64,000 nt of DNA from Vibrio alfacsensis (GCF_003544875.1 NZ_CP032094.1:1116001-1180000), one strand, 5' to 3'; positions 17,510-31,379 are shown, numbered from the stretch's first letter. Notes: a model not told the origin generated them from the sequence alone. Program-made: numbers and translations.

Positions 17510-18055
17510 ATGATTAAACCCAAATGGATATTGGTAATAACGTTGCTCTCAAGTTCGGTCAACTCTGCGATCGAATGCAACCACATATCGTGGCATCACA
17601 ATCTTAACCAATTCAATCAATTAGAGTCCATCTACAATATACATGTTGACTCGTACAATCTTCTACTCAAGCAGCACCAACAACGTAAACTGATATCTCA
17701 TCACTTCTCATTATCGGAGCTAAACCTATTTTGGCAAACACCGTCAAATCGAGAAATACTACTTGGGCAAATAGACGCCGCGGTTAAGTTTGGTGATGAA
17801 CTCATAGTACGTTCCGATCATTTACAAAGTCTGTCTATTCAATCACAACGTTTAGCAAGGCAATGGCAACACCTTAGTGACACTTGCGAAGCATCTGGCT
17901 CAGCTGCAAATGCGACGAATTCTGGACACTATTATCTCCATTCGAAGCAACTCGGGAATGACTATAGGCAACTTGCCAGTCAAGTGCGCAAGCTAGCCGA
18001 ATTATATCACTCAGAAGCCAGTACTCTCCTAGAAGCAAAAAACGCATCTCACTGA
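17510..18055 (+). CDS. Exported protein of unknown function
   Basis: 181 residues with a cleavable signal (KWILVITLLSSSVNSA) followed by a helical, His- and Gln-rich mature protein. Two Cys (ECNH and DTCEA) are present. Start at 17510 is chosen because TAAGGGAG lies 11 bases upstream; an in-frame ATG at 17483 would place charged residues ahead of the signal. No family recognised. It shares a short divergent spacer with the SH3-like gene, so the two may be co-regulated. Confidence 0.65.
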   Translation: MIKPKWILVITLLSSSVNSAIECNHISWHHNLNQFNQLESIYNIHVDSYNLLLKQHQQRKLISHHFSLSELNLFWQTPSNREILLGQIDAAVKFGDELIVRSDHLQSLSIQSQRLARQWQHLSDTCEASGSAANATNSGHYYLHSKQLGNDYRQLASQVRKLAELYHSEASTLLEAKNASH

Positions 18056-18229
18056 ATCTGTTAACAATTACAACATCTGCGATTCTACCCGATGTCAAAA
18101 TGTTCAAATAAACATCATTTAAGAGATGTGCGTCACAATAATGCTTTACTTTCGACCAGAATTTGGATACTTTACTCATTAACAAAATTTAATAAAAAGT
18201 CATATTTGGCCGGAGATGATGATACTCAT

Positions 18230-18460
18230 ATGGTTATCAATCGATTAAGTAACAGGGAATGTCCTAATGCTACTAAAGCCAAGTTCTTGTCAGTAGTTAG
18301 GCACGTTAAACAGTTCGGTTCCATCAGTGATTTGGAGTTGTGTAAAATCTTTGGAGAAACTATTTGGAATGATGGACGGGAATACCATTCAGCCGCTTTC
18401 TCATTTAAGGTTGATAGAAGCACAGGTAACTGTGAAATTTCAAAATACAAATACCAATAA
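18230..18460 (+). CDS. Small hypothetical protein, about 76 residues
   Basis: Begins MVINRLSNRECPNATKAKF and ends SKYKYQ, followed by a terminator. The frame is open upstream to 18092, but the upstream part has no ribosome site and a low-complexity composition; GGAG lies 14 bases before the ATG at 18230, a rather long spacing. The middle (KFLSVVRHVKQFGSISDLELCKIFGE) looks like a winged-helix or similar small alpha/beta domain. No family recognised. Confidence 0.6.
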   Translation: MVINRLSNRECPNATKAKFLSVVRHVKQFGSISDLELCKIFGETIWNDGREYHSAAFSFKVDRSTGNCEISKYKYQ

Positions 18461-18480
18461 GGCTTAAACAAATTCTTTAA

Positions 18481-18506
18481 ACGGAGGCAGGAAACTGGCT
18501 CCGTTT
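18481..18506 (+). terminator. Terminator after the small hypothetical gene
   Basis: ACGGAG-G-CAG, loop GAAA, CTG-G-CTCCGT with one internal mismatch, then TTTTT. Confidence 0.8.
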
Positions 18507-18597
18507 TTATTGTTTTTCTTCTATATCTCTATAGATTTCGGCATTACCGCACTGAAGCCGTGCTCAGAGTATCCCTCGACCCGATAACTTTCCGGAC

Positions 18598-19089
18598 TCA
18601 ACAAGCGGATGTACTGATTAATAAATAGATAAGCTGATCAGTAAATAGGTAAACTACCATTTCCTTTACTTGCCTTATTGCAAGATGTGAGTGGATGTCT
18701 TTGACATTGTTAAGCCGCTGAATTTTTCGCATAAACGCTTCATAGCCTTGCAGATCGTTCGTCACCACTTCAAGTAAATAGTCGTATGCACCGGATACGA
18801 CATGACACGATATGATCTCTTCAATTTGAGTGATTTCTGACTCAAAATCATCAATGGATGAGGCTTGGTGATTATTCAAACTGACTTCAACAAATACCGT
18901 CATTGAGATGCCAATCTTACTCCGTGAAAGTACAGCTTGGTAGCCAGAGATGACCCCTGTTTTCTCTAAACGTTTGATACGTCTAGCGCAAGGAGAGGCT
19001 GACAGTCCGACCATATCGGCCAACTCTGAAGTCGTTAATGTTGCATTGTTTTGAATTAAATTAAGCAGCATCTTATCTATCTTATCCAT
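18598..19089 (-). CDS. Lrp/AsnC family transcriptional regulator
   Basis: 163 residues. N-terminal helix-turn-helix (MDKIDKMLLNLIQNNATLTTSELADMVGLSASPCARRIKRLE is the seen pattern, in part) and a C-terminal RAM ligand-binding domain (VSGAYDYLLEVVTNDLQGYEAFMR). AGGAGG five to six bases before ATG 19089 fixes the start. It diverges from the EamA exporter gene, which it probably controls. The last 15 or so residues are encoded by a 20-base degenerate duplication (18614-18653) and look like a recent tail. Confidence 0.88.
   Translation of the reverse strand: MDKIDKMLLNLIQNNATLTTSELADMVGLSASPCARRIKRLEKTGVISGYQAVLSRSKIGISMTVFVEVSLNNHQASSIDDFESEITQIEEIISCHVVSGAYDYLLEVVTNDLQGYEAFMRKIQRLNNVKDIHSHLAIRQVKEMVVYLFTDQLIYLLISTSAC
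18614..18653. repeat. 20-base degenerate direct repeat at the end of the Lrp gene
   Basis: CTGATTAATAAATAGATAAG is followed directly by CTGATCAGTAAATAGGTAAA, 16 of 20 identical. It lies in the last coding stretch of the Lrp-type gene and alters its C-terminus. Confidence 0.7.
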
Positions 19090-19226
19090 TCGGCCTCCTG
19101 CCAAATTTCATCAATATTTTACCCCTCACGCTAAAATTCACTAAAAGACCTTGATATTGAGCGCTATTTTGCCACCGATGAGCCGAACATTCACGTCATA
19201 ATTAACAAATCGTTTACACCAAAAGC

Positions 19227-20163
19227 ATGAATAGGAAAATGGCAATGGGATACGCTGCAATTATCACGACCGTACTGCTGTGGTCAGGTTTTTTTCTGTC
19301 GCTCAAAGGTGGGGCAATGTCAGCCTTACAGCCCGCTGATATTGCACTGACACGTTTCTTATTGCCAGCTCTCGTCATGCTGCCTTTCGTCATCAAGCAT
19401 AAGATCAATATCGCGGTCATTCCATCACGTTACTTGTTCGGCATGGTCGTGGGGAGCGGCCTTCCCTACCTCTTAATTGCGAGCACGGCGATGCTATACG
19501 CGCCAGTCTCACACGGTAGTGCGCTGATCCCTGGGACCTTACCGTTGTTTGTCTCATGCATTGCCATTGTTTGCTATCAGCAGCCCTTAAGTACAATGAG
19601 GCAGTTTGGGCTAACTATGTTATTGATTGGCATCATCGTTTTTTTACTATCGAATCTTGGTTCTCAATATCATTGGAAGCAACTCTATGGGCACTCTTTG
19701 CTGTTGTTAGGCAGTTTAATGTGGGCGGTATTTACCATCAGTGCACGGGTGGCGAATCTTAGCGCCCATGTAGCAGCTGGATTCGTCGCACTGATTTCCT
19801 TAGGTTTACTCATCATTAGCATCAGTATTGGCTTGCTAGACAGTCACCTCGCTCAAACCCCTTTGAGTGAATGGCCGTGGAAAACATTATTCGGACATAT
19901 ACTACTCCAAGGGGTTGGAGCGGGATTAATCGCTTCGTATACTTTTCTTTATGCAGTTCGAACAATTGGGGCGGAAGCTAGCGCCGCATTTGGCTCTCAC
20001 GCCAATGGTTGCCACATTACTTGCGACTCCCATTTTTAATGAGGCTCCCGACACTTCAACATGGATAGCCCTCACTTTCATTACTTTTGGAGGCATTACC
20101 GCCAGTAATATCTTTAATAGAGAACCTATTAACCAACAATATTGCCCACCTAAACACAAGTAG
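19227..20163 (+). CDS. EamA/DMT family exporter, frameshifted near the C-terminus
   Basis: A ten-helix drug/metabolite exporter of about 310 residues. The first frame runs MNRKMAMGYAAIITTVLLWSG to GAEASAAFGS at about 19995 and then becomes nonsense (HANGCHITCDSHF). The next frame carries the true family end, ALTPMVATLLATPIFNEAP and FITFGGITASN. Restoring two bases (GGCT to GGCGCT at about 19992-19996) rejoins them as AFGALTPMV. It is probably an amino acid or metabolite exporter controlled by the divergent Lrp-type regulator. As written, the last two helices are lost. Confidence 0.85.
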
Positions 20164-20210
20164 CTAACTGAATACAAACAGGCAAGCATGGTTACGTTGT
20201 TTTCGTGAGA

Positions 20211-24198
<3,988 letters not shown>

Positions 24199-24468
24199 CT
24201 ATCTTGGCTCCCAATGAAACCAGTGCTTCTTTGTTATTTTAGATAGTTGTTTAATGAAATATTCGACTTTCATCGCAGTGCTTTTGCTTTTAAAAGGCGA
24301 GAACCATTCTAATGTCAGAGGCCCTTTACCTTTCAATGCTTTTGCACCTTTGCCACATTGATGCTGTTTGAAGCGACGCTCTACATCATTGGTAACACCG
24401 CAATACAATGCATTGCGGTTATTACGAATCAAATACACACTCCAACGGTGTTCGATGAGTTCGCTCAT
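24199..24468 (-). CDS. GIY-YIG domain protein (UPF0213/YhbQ type)
   Basis: 89 residues, a stand-alone GIY-YIG nuclease fold: [28 protein letters not shown] carries the motif (here VYLI…YCG), with Arg and a later Glu (KVEYFIKQL) in catalytic positions. Its size matches UPF0213 proteins such as E. coli YhbQ, implicated in DNA repair rather than homing. It overlaps the end of yceH by four bases, so both are translated together. Confidence 0.88.
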   Translation of the reverse strand: MSELIEHRWSVYLIRNNRNALYCGVTNDVERRFKQHQCGKGAKALKGKGPLTLEWFSPFKSKSTAMKVEYFIKQLSKITKKHWFHWEPR

Positions 24469-25118
24469 GAAAGTAGCGATTCAACCTGCTCTTTTAGCGC
24501 TTCTAATTCTTCTTTTAATTGTGCCACTTCTTGTTCAAGCTGTGTAATACGCTCAGCGCTTGCAGAAGATGGTGCCGTGACCGCAGCAGCAAGTTCGCTC
24601 ATGTCCACTTCGCCACAAAACAGGTGCATGTAACGAGATTCACGCTTGCCAGCCTCACGTGGCAACTTGACCACTAGTGGACCTCTCTCATCGCTTGCTA
24701 AATGCTCAAGGACATTTTCGACTTCTTTTACGTCACTGAATGTCGCTAGACGATTGGTACGTGTGCGGATTTCACCGGGTGTTTGCGCACCACGAAGTAA
24801 CATACAGCAAACGATGCCTTTCTCTTGTTCTGTCAGTTGTAAGTCACCAAATTCCGTATTGCAGAAACGATGTTGATATTTGCTTACACGGCTATTAAAA
24901 CTGCTTTCATCACTGACAAGTCGACGCTCAATCAAGGCGTCGATAGCATCAAGGACATCCGCTTCAGACAATGACATAACCGGTTCGCGGTTACTTTTTT
25001 GATTACACGCATTCGTCAGTGCGTTAAGGCTTAAAGGGTATTGGTCAGGGGTAGTCACTTCTTTTTCAATTAAGCAACCAATAACGCGCGCTTCAATTGC
25101 CGTTAGCTCAACTTTCAT
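24465..25118 (-). CDS. yceH: YceH family protein (DUF480)
   Basis: 217 residues with two winged-helix-like repeats: [30 protein letters not shown] at the start and [26 protein letters not shown] in the middle. A coiled coil ends the protein ([26 protein letters not shown]). The family is conserved in gamma-proteobacteria and of uncertain function. Usual length is about 215-220, so it is complete. Confidence 0.9.
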   Translation of the reverse strand: MKVELTAIEARVIGCLIEKEVTTPDQYPLSLNALTNACNQKSNREPVMSLSEADVLDAIDALIERRLVSDESSFNSRVSKYQHRFCNTEFGDLQLTEQEKGIVCCMLLRGAQTPGEIRTRTNRLATFSDVKEVENVLEHLASDERGPLVVKLPREAGKRESRYMHLFCGEVDMSELAAAVTAPSSASAERITQLEQEVAQLKEELEALKEQVESLLS

Positions 25119-25211
25119 AATGCATTTCCTTATTATTTTTGCATTTGAATTTGGGTATCAGGCTAAAGCATAGCGCATAGACCTGACACCCTTTGCGAAT
25201 CGGGGTAAGTC

Positions 25212-25427
25212 TTAGTGCTCTGACAGAATGGACACTTTGGTCATCTTTCCGTTCTCATCTATCATCATGATCTTTGAACGGTTCAGTTCAACTTCGATGA
25301 TTTCAAGTTGCGTTCTCGCTGCAACGTATGCTGCCTTGAGTCTATCAGCCAAAGAGTCTCTGCTGTTCTCGTTTTCTTGGCTTTCGATTTGCTCCGCAAT
25401 AATCTCAGCGTTCATTTCGAGCTTCAT
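25212..25427 (-). CDS. Small hypothetical protein, 71 residues
   Basis: Begins MKLEMNAEIIAEQIESQEN and is mostly helical and acidic, with LADRLKAAYVAARTQLEIIEVELNR and a short beta end (IMMIDENGKMTKVSILSEH). A GAAAAA-rich leader gives only a weak ribosome site. No family recognised. The codon use is like that of its neighbours and no better frame overlaps, so I keep it with moderate confidence. Confidence 0.6.
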   Translation of the reverse strand: MKLEMNAEIIAEQIESQENENSRDSLADRLKAAYVAARTQLEIIEVELNRSKIMMIDENGKMTKVSILSEH

Positions 25428-25655
25428 TTTTCTGTATTGAATGAGACCGATAATATAGTGAAGAAACGCCTATGACAATGAGTCACAGTGCTTGAATCTC
25501 AGATTGCACACGCTTTTAAGTAACGAACATTTTCAGCCAAATAGAATTGATGGATAAATGCTCAACTCGACATTTGGTTTGATCTAAAGACTGTTATGCA
25601 AGGAAATGTTGTGCTTTAATCGAGTCAGATATTTCACAAATTAGGAAAGGGAACC

Positions 25656-25970
25656 ATGAGTAGCGTATTTGAAATCGTTAACCAAGCTCGCCGTAAAAAC
25701 AAACTAAAACGTGAGCTACTTGATAACGAGAAAAAAGTTCGTGACAACCGCAAACGTGTAGACCTATTAGAAAACCTACTAGACTACATCAAGCCAGAAA
25801 TGACGCACGATGAAATTCTAGCAATCATCAAGAATATGAAAGCTGACTACGAAGATCGCGTGGATGACCACATCATCAAGAGTGCAGAAATCTCTAAAGC
25901 ACGTCGTGACATCAGCCGCCGTATCCGCGAATTGACTGAAGAAGACAAGCAAACTAGCGGCAAAAAGTAA
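25656..25970 (+). CDS. Basic helical protein of unknown function, 104 residues
   Basis: Starts [21 protein letters not shown] behind AGGAAAGGGAACC. It is almost wholly helical and charged: [23 protein letters not shown], then [22 protein letters not shown] and [16 protein letters not shown]. Coiled coil is likely. Codon use (CGT, CTA, GAA) suggests good expression, and a perfect terminator follows. I do not recognise the family; nucleic-acid or ribosome association would fit the charge but is only a guess. Confidence 0.8.
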   Translation: MSSVFEIVNQARRKNKLKRELLDNEKKVRDNRKRVDLLENLLDYIKPEMTHDEILAIIKNMKADYEDRVDDHIIKSAEISKARRDISRRIRELTEEDKQTSGKK

Positions 25971-25991
25971 GCCCGAATAGTTTAAGTATTC

Positions 25992-26027
25992 AACCCCGAG
26001 CAAGGACGACTTGCTCGGGGTTTCTTT
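25992..26027 (+). terminator. Terminator after the helical protein gene
   Basis: AACCCCGAGCAAG / CTTGCTCGGGGTT, 13 pairs around a GACGA loop, then TTCTTTTT. Confidence 0.93.
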
Positions 26028-26093
26028 TTGTTTCTTCGCCATACGGCATGTACAATACGAATACTATCTACTCATACAATACCCTAGGACGCT

Positions 26094-27428
26094 ATGTCTT
26101 CTCTTTCTGAACCTGCACAGCCCTCTCTTGCAAAACAACTGTTTACTATGACATGGCCCATGCTATTTGGGGTGTTGTCTTTGATGAGTTTTCAGCTTGT
26201 CGACAGTGCTTTCATTGGACAACTTGGTATTTTACCACTAGCCGCACAAGGCTTTACCCTCCCTCTTCAGATGGTGATCATTGGCATCCAAGTAGGCTTA
26301 GGCATCGCGACAACGGCAGTTATTTCGAAAGCGCTTGGGGCCAACGATTCTCGCTATGCTAAACAGCTTGGTGGTTTGGTTCTTATGATCGGTTCTATTG
26401 GTGTTGCGATATTTGGAGTAATTATCTGGTTACTTCGCTACCCAATACTCTCGCTACTGAGTGCACCAGAAACCGTGATGCCAATCATCGACACTTATTG
26501 GCCTTGGTGGTTAGTCAGTTCATGGGTAGGTGCCGTACTATACTTCTATTACAGTATTTGCCGCGCGAACGGAAACACGATGTTGCCTGGAACCATGATG
26601 ATGGTAACCAGTGTGGTGAACTTGATCCTCGATCCACTGTTTATTTTTACCTTTGATCTCGGTATCAATGGCGCTGCAATTGCAACCATTCTCGCATTTG
26701 GGTTTGGCATTTTAGTCGTTGCACCTCGTGTACAACGGAATCATTGGGCAACATTCCAATGGCACGATTTAAACATTATGAAGAGCGTCGCTTCAATTGG
26801 AAATATTATGGGGCCAGCAATGATAAGCCAATTATTGCCACCTTTATCGTCGATGCTAGCCACTAAGCTTTTAGCCGGCTTTGGCACCGCAGCTGTTGCA
26901 GCTTGGGCACTCGGTTCACGCTATGAGTTTTTTGCAATTGTTTCCGTGCTGGCACTAACCATGTCTATGCCGCCAATGGTTGGCCGTCTATTAGGCGCAA
27001 AAAACTATACCGACATTCAAGCGCTCGTTACCATTGCAGTAAAATTCATCCTCGGATTCCAGTTTCTTATTGCAGTTGTTACTTTTGTTGCGGCAGATCC
27101 GCTCTCTTTGTTGATGACCAGTGACGATCAAGTCAAACACGTACTCGACATGCACTTAATGATTGTCCCAATCAGTTTAGGTTCTCTCGGCGTGTGCATG
27201 TTGATGGTGTCCATTTGCAATGCTCTGGGCAAATCCTATACAGCTTTGACCATTTCTGCGTTGCGTCTGTTCTTATTCTTCCTACCTTGCTTGTGGATCG
27301 GCGCGCAGCTAGGTGGTATTCAAGGCCTGCTCATGGGAGCCTGTATCGGTAATCTATTCGCTGGGATTGCCGCTTACCTGACGTATCGTAAGACGATTAA
27401 TAAGTTAACCTTGTGCCAATCACAGTAA
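26094..27428 (+). CDS. MATE family efflux transporter
   Basis: 444 residues with twelve predicted membrane helices in two related halves, typical of MATE (NorM/DinF-like). N-terminal pattern: LFTMTWPMLFGVLSLMSFQLVDSAFIGQLGILPLAAQGFTLPLQ; the Asp in QLVDSAFIGQLG sits in the first helix, as in the family. A second-half equivalent is seen at LSSMLATKLLAGFGTAAVAAWALGSR. It exports cations or drugs against Na+ or H+. It is a single gene with its own promoter region. Confidence 0.9.
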   Translation: MSSLSEPAQPSLAKQLFTMTWPMLFGVLSLMSFQLVDSAFIGQLGILPLAAQGFTLPLQMVIIGIQVGLGIATTAVISKALGANDSRYAKQLGGLVLMIGSIGVAIFGVIIWLLRYPILSLLSAPETVMPIIDTYWPWWLVSSWVGAVLYFYYSICRANGNTMLPGTMMMVTSVVNLILDPLFIFTFDLGINGAAIATILAFGFGILVVAPRVQRNHWATFQWHDLNIMKSVASIGNIMGPAMISQLLPPLSSMLATKLLAGFGTAAVAAWALGSRYEFFAIVSVLALTMSMPPMVGRLLGAKNYTDIQALVTIAVKFILGFQFLIAVVTFVAADPLSLLMTSDDQVKHVLDMHLMIVPISLGSLGVCMLMVSICNALGKSYTALTISALRLFLFFLPCLWIGAQLGGIQGLLMGACIGNLFAGIAAYLTYRKTINKLTLCQSQ

Positions 27429-27494
27429 GTCATTTCGTTAACACCTAAATCAGAGTTAACACGTATATAAACATGAAACCATTCAACCCTATCC

Positions 27495-27523
27495 CATTCA
27501 GCCCAACTTCCGAGGGCTGAATG
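27495..27523. other. Perfect 10-pair inverted repeat after the MATE gene
   Basis: CATTCAGCCC and GGGCTGAATG flank a nine-base loop. There is no T-run on either side, so it is not a standard terminator; it may act with Rho or stabilise message ends between the convergent genes. Confidence 0.6.
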
Positions 27524-27610
27524 GCATTCATTAATGACTAAGGTTGATTGCTCCACACGGCATTGTCGCGCAAAGCAAGCACTGTTTTATCTGCTTCCAC
27601 TAGTAGACAT

Positions 27611-28602
27611 CTATCCGCAGGAAAAACCATTATCTGTAGGAAAAATAACGCCGGTTTGCATTCGAATTTCAGACAGTACTTTCGCTACCGTCAAAGATCG
27701 TTGCTTTGTTTGTTCATCAATCGAGCCCAATTTTAGCTGATGCGCAAATGCTTGCGCTTCATAAAACATGTGGTTGTCTGTTTGAGGTAACGTGAGTACT
27801 TCTTTTTCTCTACCTCGCAGAACACGTTCTACGCCACGTCCTGTGGCAATCATATCCACCAACACACTGCCCTGCTCTCCTTGAAACTCACTCGGAATAA
27901 GAGAGTCGCTCACTTTTGAGTGGAGTAAATTCACGTTAAAGCCATCGTATGCCAACGTAACACTGCCACAACCATCTACACCCGATGGTAAAACATGAGC
28001 ACTTGCTTGAACGCTATTTGGTTCCCCAAACAGTTCAATCGCGGCACCCACGCAGTAGTAACCAATATCCATGATTGATCCATTTGAAAACTCAGGGTTA
28101 AACGTGTTTGGGTTCTCACCATTTAGGTATTTTTGATATCGTGACGAATACTGACAATAACTGATGGTCGCATGGCGCAAAGGTGCAATGCTTGGCAAGC
28201 TGTCTCGCAATACTTGGAAATTCAACGTGTAAGGTGACATAAATGCCTCAAAGAGTACGACGTTGTTTTCTTCTGCACACTTAAACATCGCTTTTGCCAA
28301 TGAGTAATTTGACGCCATGGGCTTTTCGCAAATGACATGTTTTCCTGCATTTAGCATCTGGATTGCTTGGGGAGCATGAAATGAGTTAGGACTCGCGATA
28401 TAAACAGCATCAATGTCCGCATCTTTTCCTAGCGCTTCAAGATTATCGTAATAAGATTTTGCTTTATAGGGTTCGCCGAATGTGCGTGCTTTTCTAACCC
28501 TCGGGAATAGACCGCCTGAAGAGTGAATTCTTTGGTTTGAATCGCGGCCTCAACAAATTGTTGGGAAATCCAGTTTGTTCCAATCACAGCAAGTTTGAAC
28601 AT
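27611..28602 (-). CDS. Gfo/Idh/MocA family oxidoreductase, frameshifted
   Basis: About 330 residues when restored. The N-terminal part (MFKLAVIGTNWISQQFVEAAIQ) starts at 28602 with the Rossmann motif and runs to YSRGLE. One A is missing in the run at 28490-28493, after which the true reading (KARTFGEPYKAKSYYDN…) is out of frame. The long remaining frame holds GKHVICEKPMASNYSLAKA, the family's EKP motif, and the C-terminal alpha/beta domain (NGSIMDIGYYCVGAAIELFG). It oxidises or reduces a sugar-like substrate with NAD(P); the substrate is not predictable. A 19-base degenerate repeat lies at its 3' end (27601-27645). Confidence 0.88.
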
Positions 28603-29258
28603 CTTACATCCTTTTTATTCTCACTCTGTAAGCCACAGATAATTTGGTTTGTAGCGAAATTAAAACAAGCTTTGCTTATGAACTCAACCAATCATAGTTC
28701 GAGTTGCTCATAATTCATCTTTTCTCAGTCAAGATGACCAATTGAACACCTACGCGCAGATGCAAAGCAAACCTCAACCATGTTTTAAACTGTGACATGT
28801 TACAAAATTTTGTATTTGAATCATTTTAAATTAGGCCCATTACGCCCTCAATGGGTTTAGACGTAAGATGATTGACATCATAGCGGACAATTCTGCGTCA
28901 ACCTCTCTCATTTTGTGATTAGAATTAAAATATACAAATTCAACATCTCATATTTGCACCTAATTAATTGAACTCAAACATTATCATCAAAAATTAAGTC
29001 ATTAGAATTTTTAAAGTCAATAGGATAAAGGTGTTACGCTAATCACGTAAATCGAACTCAATCACGATAAAAGCATCAGCTAGTGCTGTATTTATTTTCC
29101 TAGCAGAATAAGCGTCACACCCGTACAATCCGCACACATAATTATTACAAACCAATTACAATCCTTATTTCGTACTCTACTGCTGTGGTGAAATTATACG
29201 TTACGGTATCGGTCGAAATTAAGGTCAGCCCCCCAAACGTGAAAGGTCCAATACAACA
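28603..29258. other. Long A+T-rich spacer between the oxidoreductase and GAPDH genes
   Basis: About 650 bases between divergent genes, with no convincing open frame. It must hold both promoters. A TGTGACATGTTACA segment near 28793 is a weak CRP-like half-site only. No RNA gene or hairpin of note was seen, although the size leaves room for one. Confidence 0.4.
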
Positions 29259-30695
29259 ATGAGTCCAGAGAAATATCTCCAAGACTGGCAAACAAGCCAA
29301 ACAATTGCTGAATCTATCTCCCCTCTTATTGGTAAGCTATACCGTCAAAAAGGAATCGAAGTCGTCCTATTTGGTAAAACACTTATTAACGCAACCACCA
29401 TCGACATTCTCAAAACTCACCGTATCGCAAGACGTTACACTGGAAGCCCTCTTTCTCTTGAGCAAACCATGCCGTTTGTCGAAGCGCTTTGCGAAATGAG
29501 TATCTCTTCTTGCCGTGTGGATGTTGGTCAACTTGCGGGTATGTACTGGAAAGATCACGATGATGCTTCTGCGTTAAATGATTTCTTACACACCGCTCTG
29601 CACGGCGCTCGTGATGCTGACTCTTCCATTGCCGCACGTGATGTCGTTCTTTATGGGTTTGGTCGTATTGGTCGCCTACTTACGCGCTTGTTAATTGAAA
29701 AAAGTGGGCCTGGTTATCCACTGCGCCTGCGAGCAATCGTCGTTCGTGGTGGCAAAAAAGGCGATTTGGAAAAACGTGCTAGCTTGCTACGACGCGACTC
29801 CGTTCATGGGCAGTTCAACGGCAGCATCATCATTGATGAAGAGCGTAAAGCACTGATCATTAATGGTAACTACATTCAGATCATCTATGCCAATAGCCCA
29901 AGTGACGTTGATTACACAATGTACGGCATTAATAACGCACTGGTTGTCGATAACACGGGAGTTTGGCGTGATGCCGAGGGCTTAAGTCAACACGTGGCAT
30001 GTAATGGCGCAGAGAAAGTACTTCTGACTGCCCCAGGTAAAGGTGATATCAAGAACGTCGTGTTTGGCGTTAATGAATCCGTCATTCAAGACAGTGACAC
30101 CATCATTTCTGCGGCAAGTTGCACCACAAACGCAATCACGCCAGTGCTAAAAGCATTGAATGACAAATACGGCGTGCTTTCTGGGCATATCGAAACGGTT
30201 CACTCGTACACGAACGATCAAAATCTAATCGATAACTTCCACTCTGGTGATCGTCGTGGTCGAAGCGCATCATTGAACATGGTTCTGACCTCAACGGGCG
30301 CGGCAAAAGCAGTAGCAAAGGCACTACCAGAACTAGCCGGTAAACTGACTGGCAATGCGATACGCGTACCTACACCAAACGTATCAATGGCAGTTGCAAA
30401 CCTAAACCTAGGTGAGGATGTGGATCGTGATTCACTCAACGAATACCTACGTGACATGGCTCTGAATTCAAAATTATCTGCACAAATTGATTACACGGAT
30501 TCCACTGAAATCGTATCAAGTGACTTGGTCGGTTCACGTCATGCAGGTGTCGTTGATGGACAAGCGACTATCGCTCAAGACAAGCGCTGCGTGCTGTACA
30601 TCTGGTATGACAACGAATTCGGTTACAGCTGCCAAGTTGTACACTGTATGGAACAAATGATGGGTGTTCGTTACCAAACTTTCCCAAAACAGTAG
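29259..30695 (+). CDS. Glyceraldehyde-3-phosphate dehydrogenase with N-terminal extension
   Basis: 478 residues, against about 330 for housekeeping GapA. Residues 1-125 are an extra helical domain (MSPEKYLQDWQTSQTIAES…). The NAD-binding motif LYGFGRIGRLLTRLL follows. Catalytic Cys288 is in SAASCTTNAITPVLKAL, and the His in ETVHSYTNDQNLIDN. RRGRSASLNMVLTSTGAAKAV and the DNEFGYSCQVV end are standard. This is the long GAPDH type of Vibrio and some other bacteria, annotated as NAD-dependent; whether it works in glycolysis or gluconeogenesis is unknown. Confidence 0.9.
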   Translation: MSPEKYLQDWQTSQTIAESISPLIGKLYRQKGIEVVLFGKTLINATTIDILKTHRIARRYTGSPLSLEQTMPFVEALCEMSISSCRVDVGQLAGMYWKDHDDASALNDFLHTALHGARDADSSIAARDVVLYGFGRIGRLLTRLLIEKSGPGYPLRLRAIVVRGGKKGDLEKRASLLRRDSVHGQFNGSIIIDEERKALIINGNYIQIIYANSPSDVDYTMYGINNALVVDNTGVWRDAEGLSQHVACNGAEKVLLTAPGKGDIKNVVFGVNESVIQDSDTIISAASCTTNAITPVLKALNDKYGVLSGHIETVHSYTNDQNLIDNFHSGDRRGRSASLNMVLTSTGAAKAVAKALPELAGKLTGNAIRVPTPNVSMAVANLNLGEDVDRDSLNEYLRDMALNSKLSAQIDYTDSTEIVSSDLVGSRHAGVVDGQATIAQDKRCVLYIWYDNEFGYSCQVVHCMEQMMGVRYQTFPKQ

Positions 30696-30799
30696 GTAAC
30701 TTTGCTCCACAACGTTAACCACCACGGGTAACGAGCACAACCGCATCATTTAGATAATAAGCGCTTCGCGCAGTACTAATATAATTTCCCCCGCTTATA

Positions 30800-30824
30800 C
30801 GCCTGATTCACTCAGGCGTTTTTT
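30800..30824 (+). terminator. Terminator of the GAPDH gene
   Basis: CGCCTGA / TCAGGCG stem with a TTCAC loop and six T, about 105 bases past the stop. Confidence 0.9.
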
Positions 30825-30960
30825 CATTTGCTCTTTTCTTTTTAACTGGGGTTTGACATTGCTCAGACATTAACCAACTAAATTGAACGATATATTCATG
30901 TTTCGTTCATGTTCGAGACGCTAATCTAAGCACATAGATTGAAAGAGAGGTCATATAGAT

Positions 30961-31182
30961 ATGAATCGAATTATTGTTACAGCATTAGCATTGGTTACTG
31001 GCTTTTTTACCTTGGTATTTAGCCTAATCATGGCGATTCCATTGACCATCGCTGCACTAATTACTGGCAAACGTATTGAAAAACGCATGAAACAGATGCA
31101 GCAAGAGGCGCATCAAGAATATGAATTCAATACCGGTAAAGCCGATGCGATTGAAGGCGAGTTTGAAGAAGTGCGTCGCTGA
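30961..31182 (+). CDS. Small membrane protein, 73 residues
   Basis: MNRIIVTALALVTGFFTLVFSLIMAIPLTIAALITGKRI is one or two membrane helices, followed by a charged cytoplasmic tail (KRMKQMQQEAHQEYEFNTGKADAIEGEFEEV). GAGAGG lies upstream and a terminator follows. Small proteins of this build occur widely in Vibrio as hypothetical proteins. No function can be given. Confidence 0.8.
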   Translation: MNRIIVTALALVTGFFTLVFSLIMAIPLTIAALITGKRIEKRMKQMQQEAHQEYEFNTGKADAIEGEFEEVRR

Positions 31183-31225
31183 TCGTAAACCACTCCCTAT
31201 GTTCCTGAGCACAAATCCTTGCTAA

Positions 31226-31261
31226 CGCCCTATCTTATGATTCCAGATAGGGTGTTTTTTT
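31226..31261 (+). terminator. Terminator after the small membrane protein
   Basis: CGCCCTATCT / AGATAGGGTG stem (one G-U) around a nine-base loop, then seven T. Confidence 0.9.
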
Positions 31262-31307
31262 ATCAAGCACAGTAAGCTATCCGTCATACAACAAGTTGTC
31301 ACTCATA

Positions 31308-31340
31308 CTCAAAAGGCGACCAATTCGGTCGCCTTTTGAG
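31308..31340. terminator. Long hairpin serving the LysE-type gene
   Basis: CTCAAAAGGCGACC / GGTCGCCTTTTGAG, 14 pairs around AATTC. The TTTT/AAAA parts of the stem give a partial U-tract in both directions. It lies 40 bases past the minus-strand LysE-type gene. Confidence 0.8.
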
Positions 31341-31379
31341 TAATACAGTTATTTGAATTGGTATTCTCTTTGAGAATCA

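Noticed and set aside
24199..24468. GIY-YIG gene as a homing endonuclease of a mobile intron
   Set aside because: It is a short stand-alone UPF0213-type protein in an operon with yceH, with no intron or inserted gene nearby.
27495..27523. Rho-independent terminator after the MATE gene
   Set aside because: The stem is perfect but no T-run follows on either strand.
28790..28810. CRP site TGTGACATGTTACA
   Set aside because: The right half does not match TCACA at the proper spacing.
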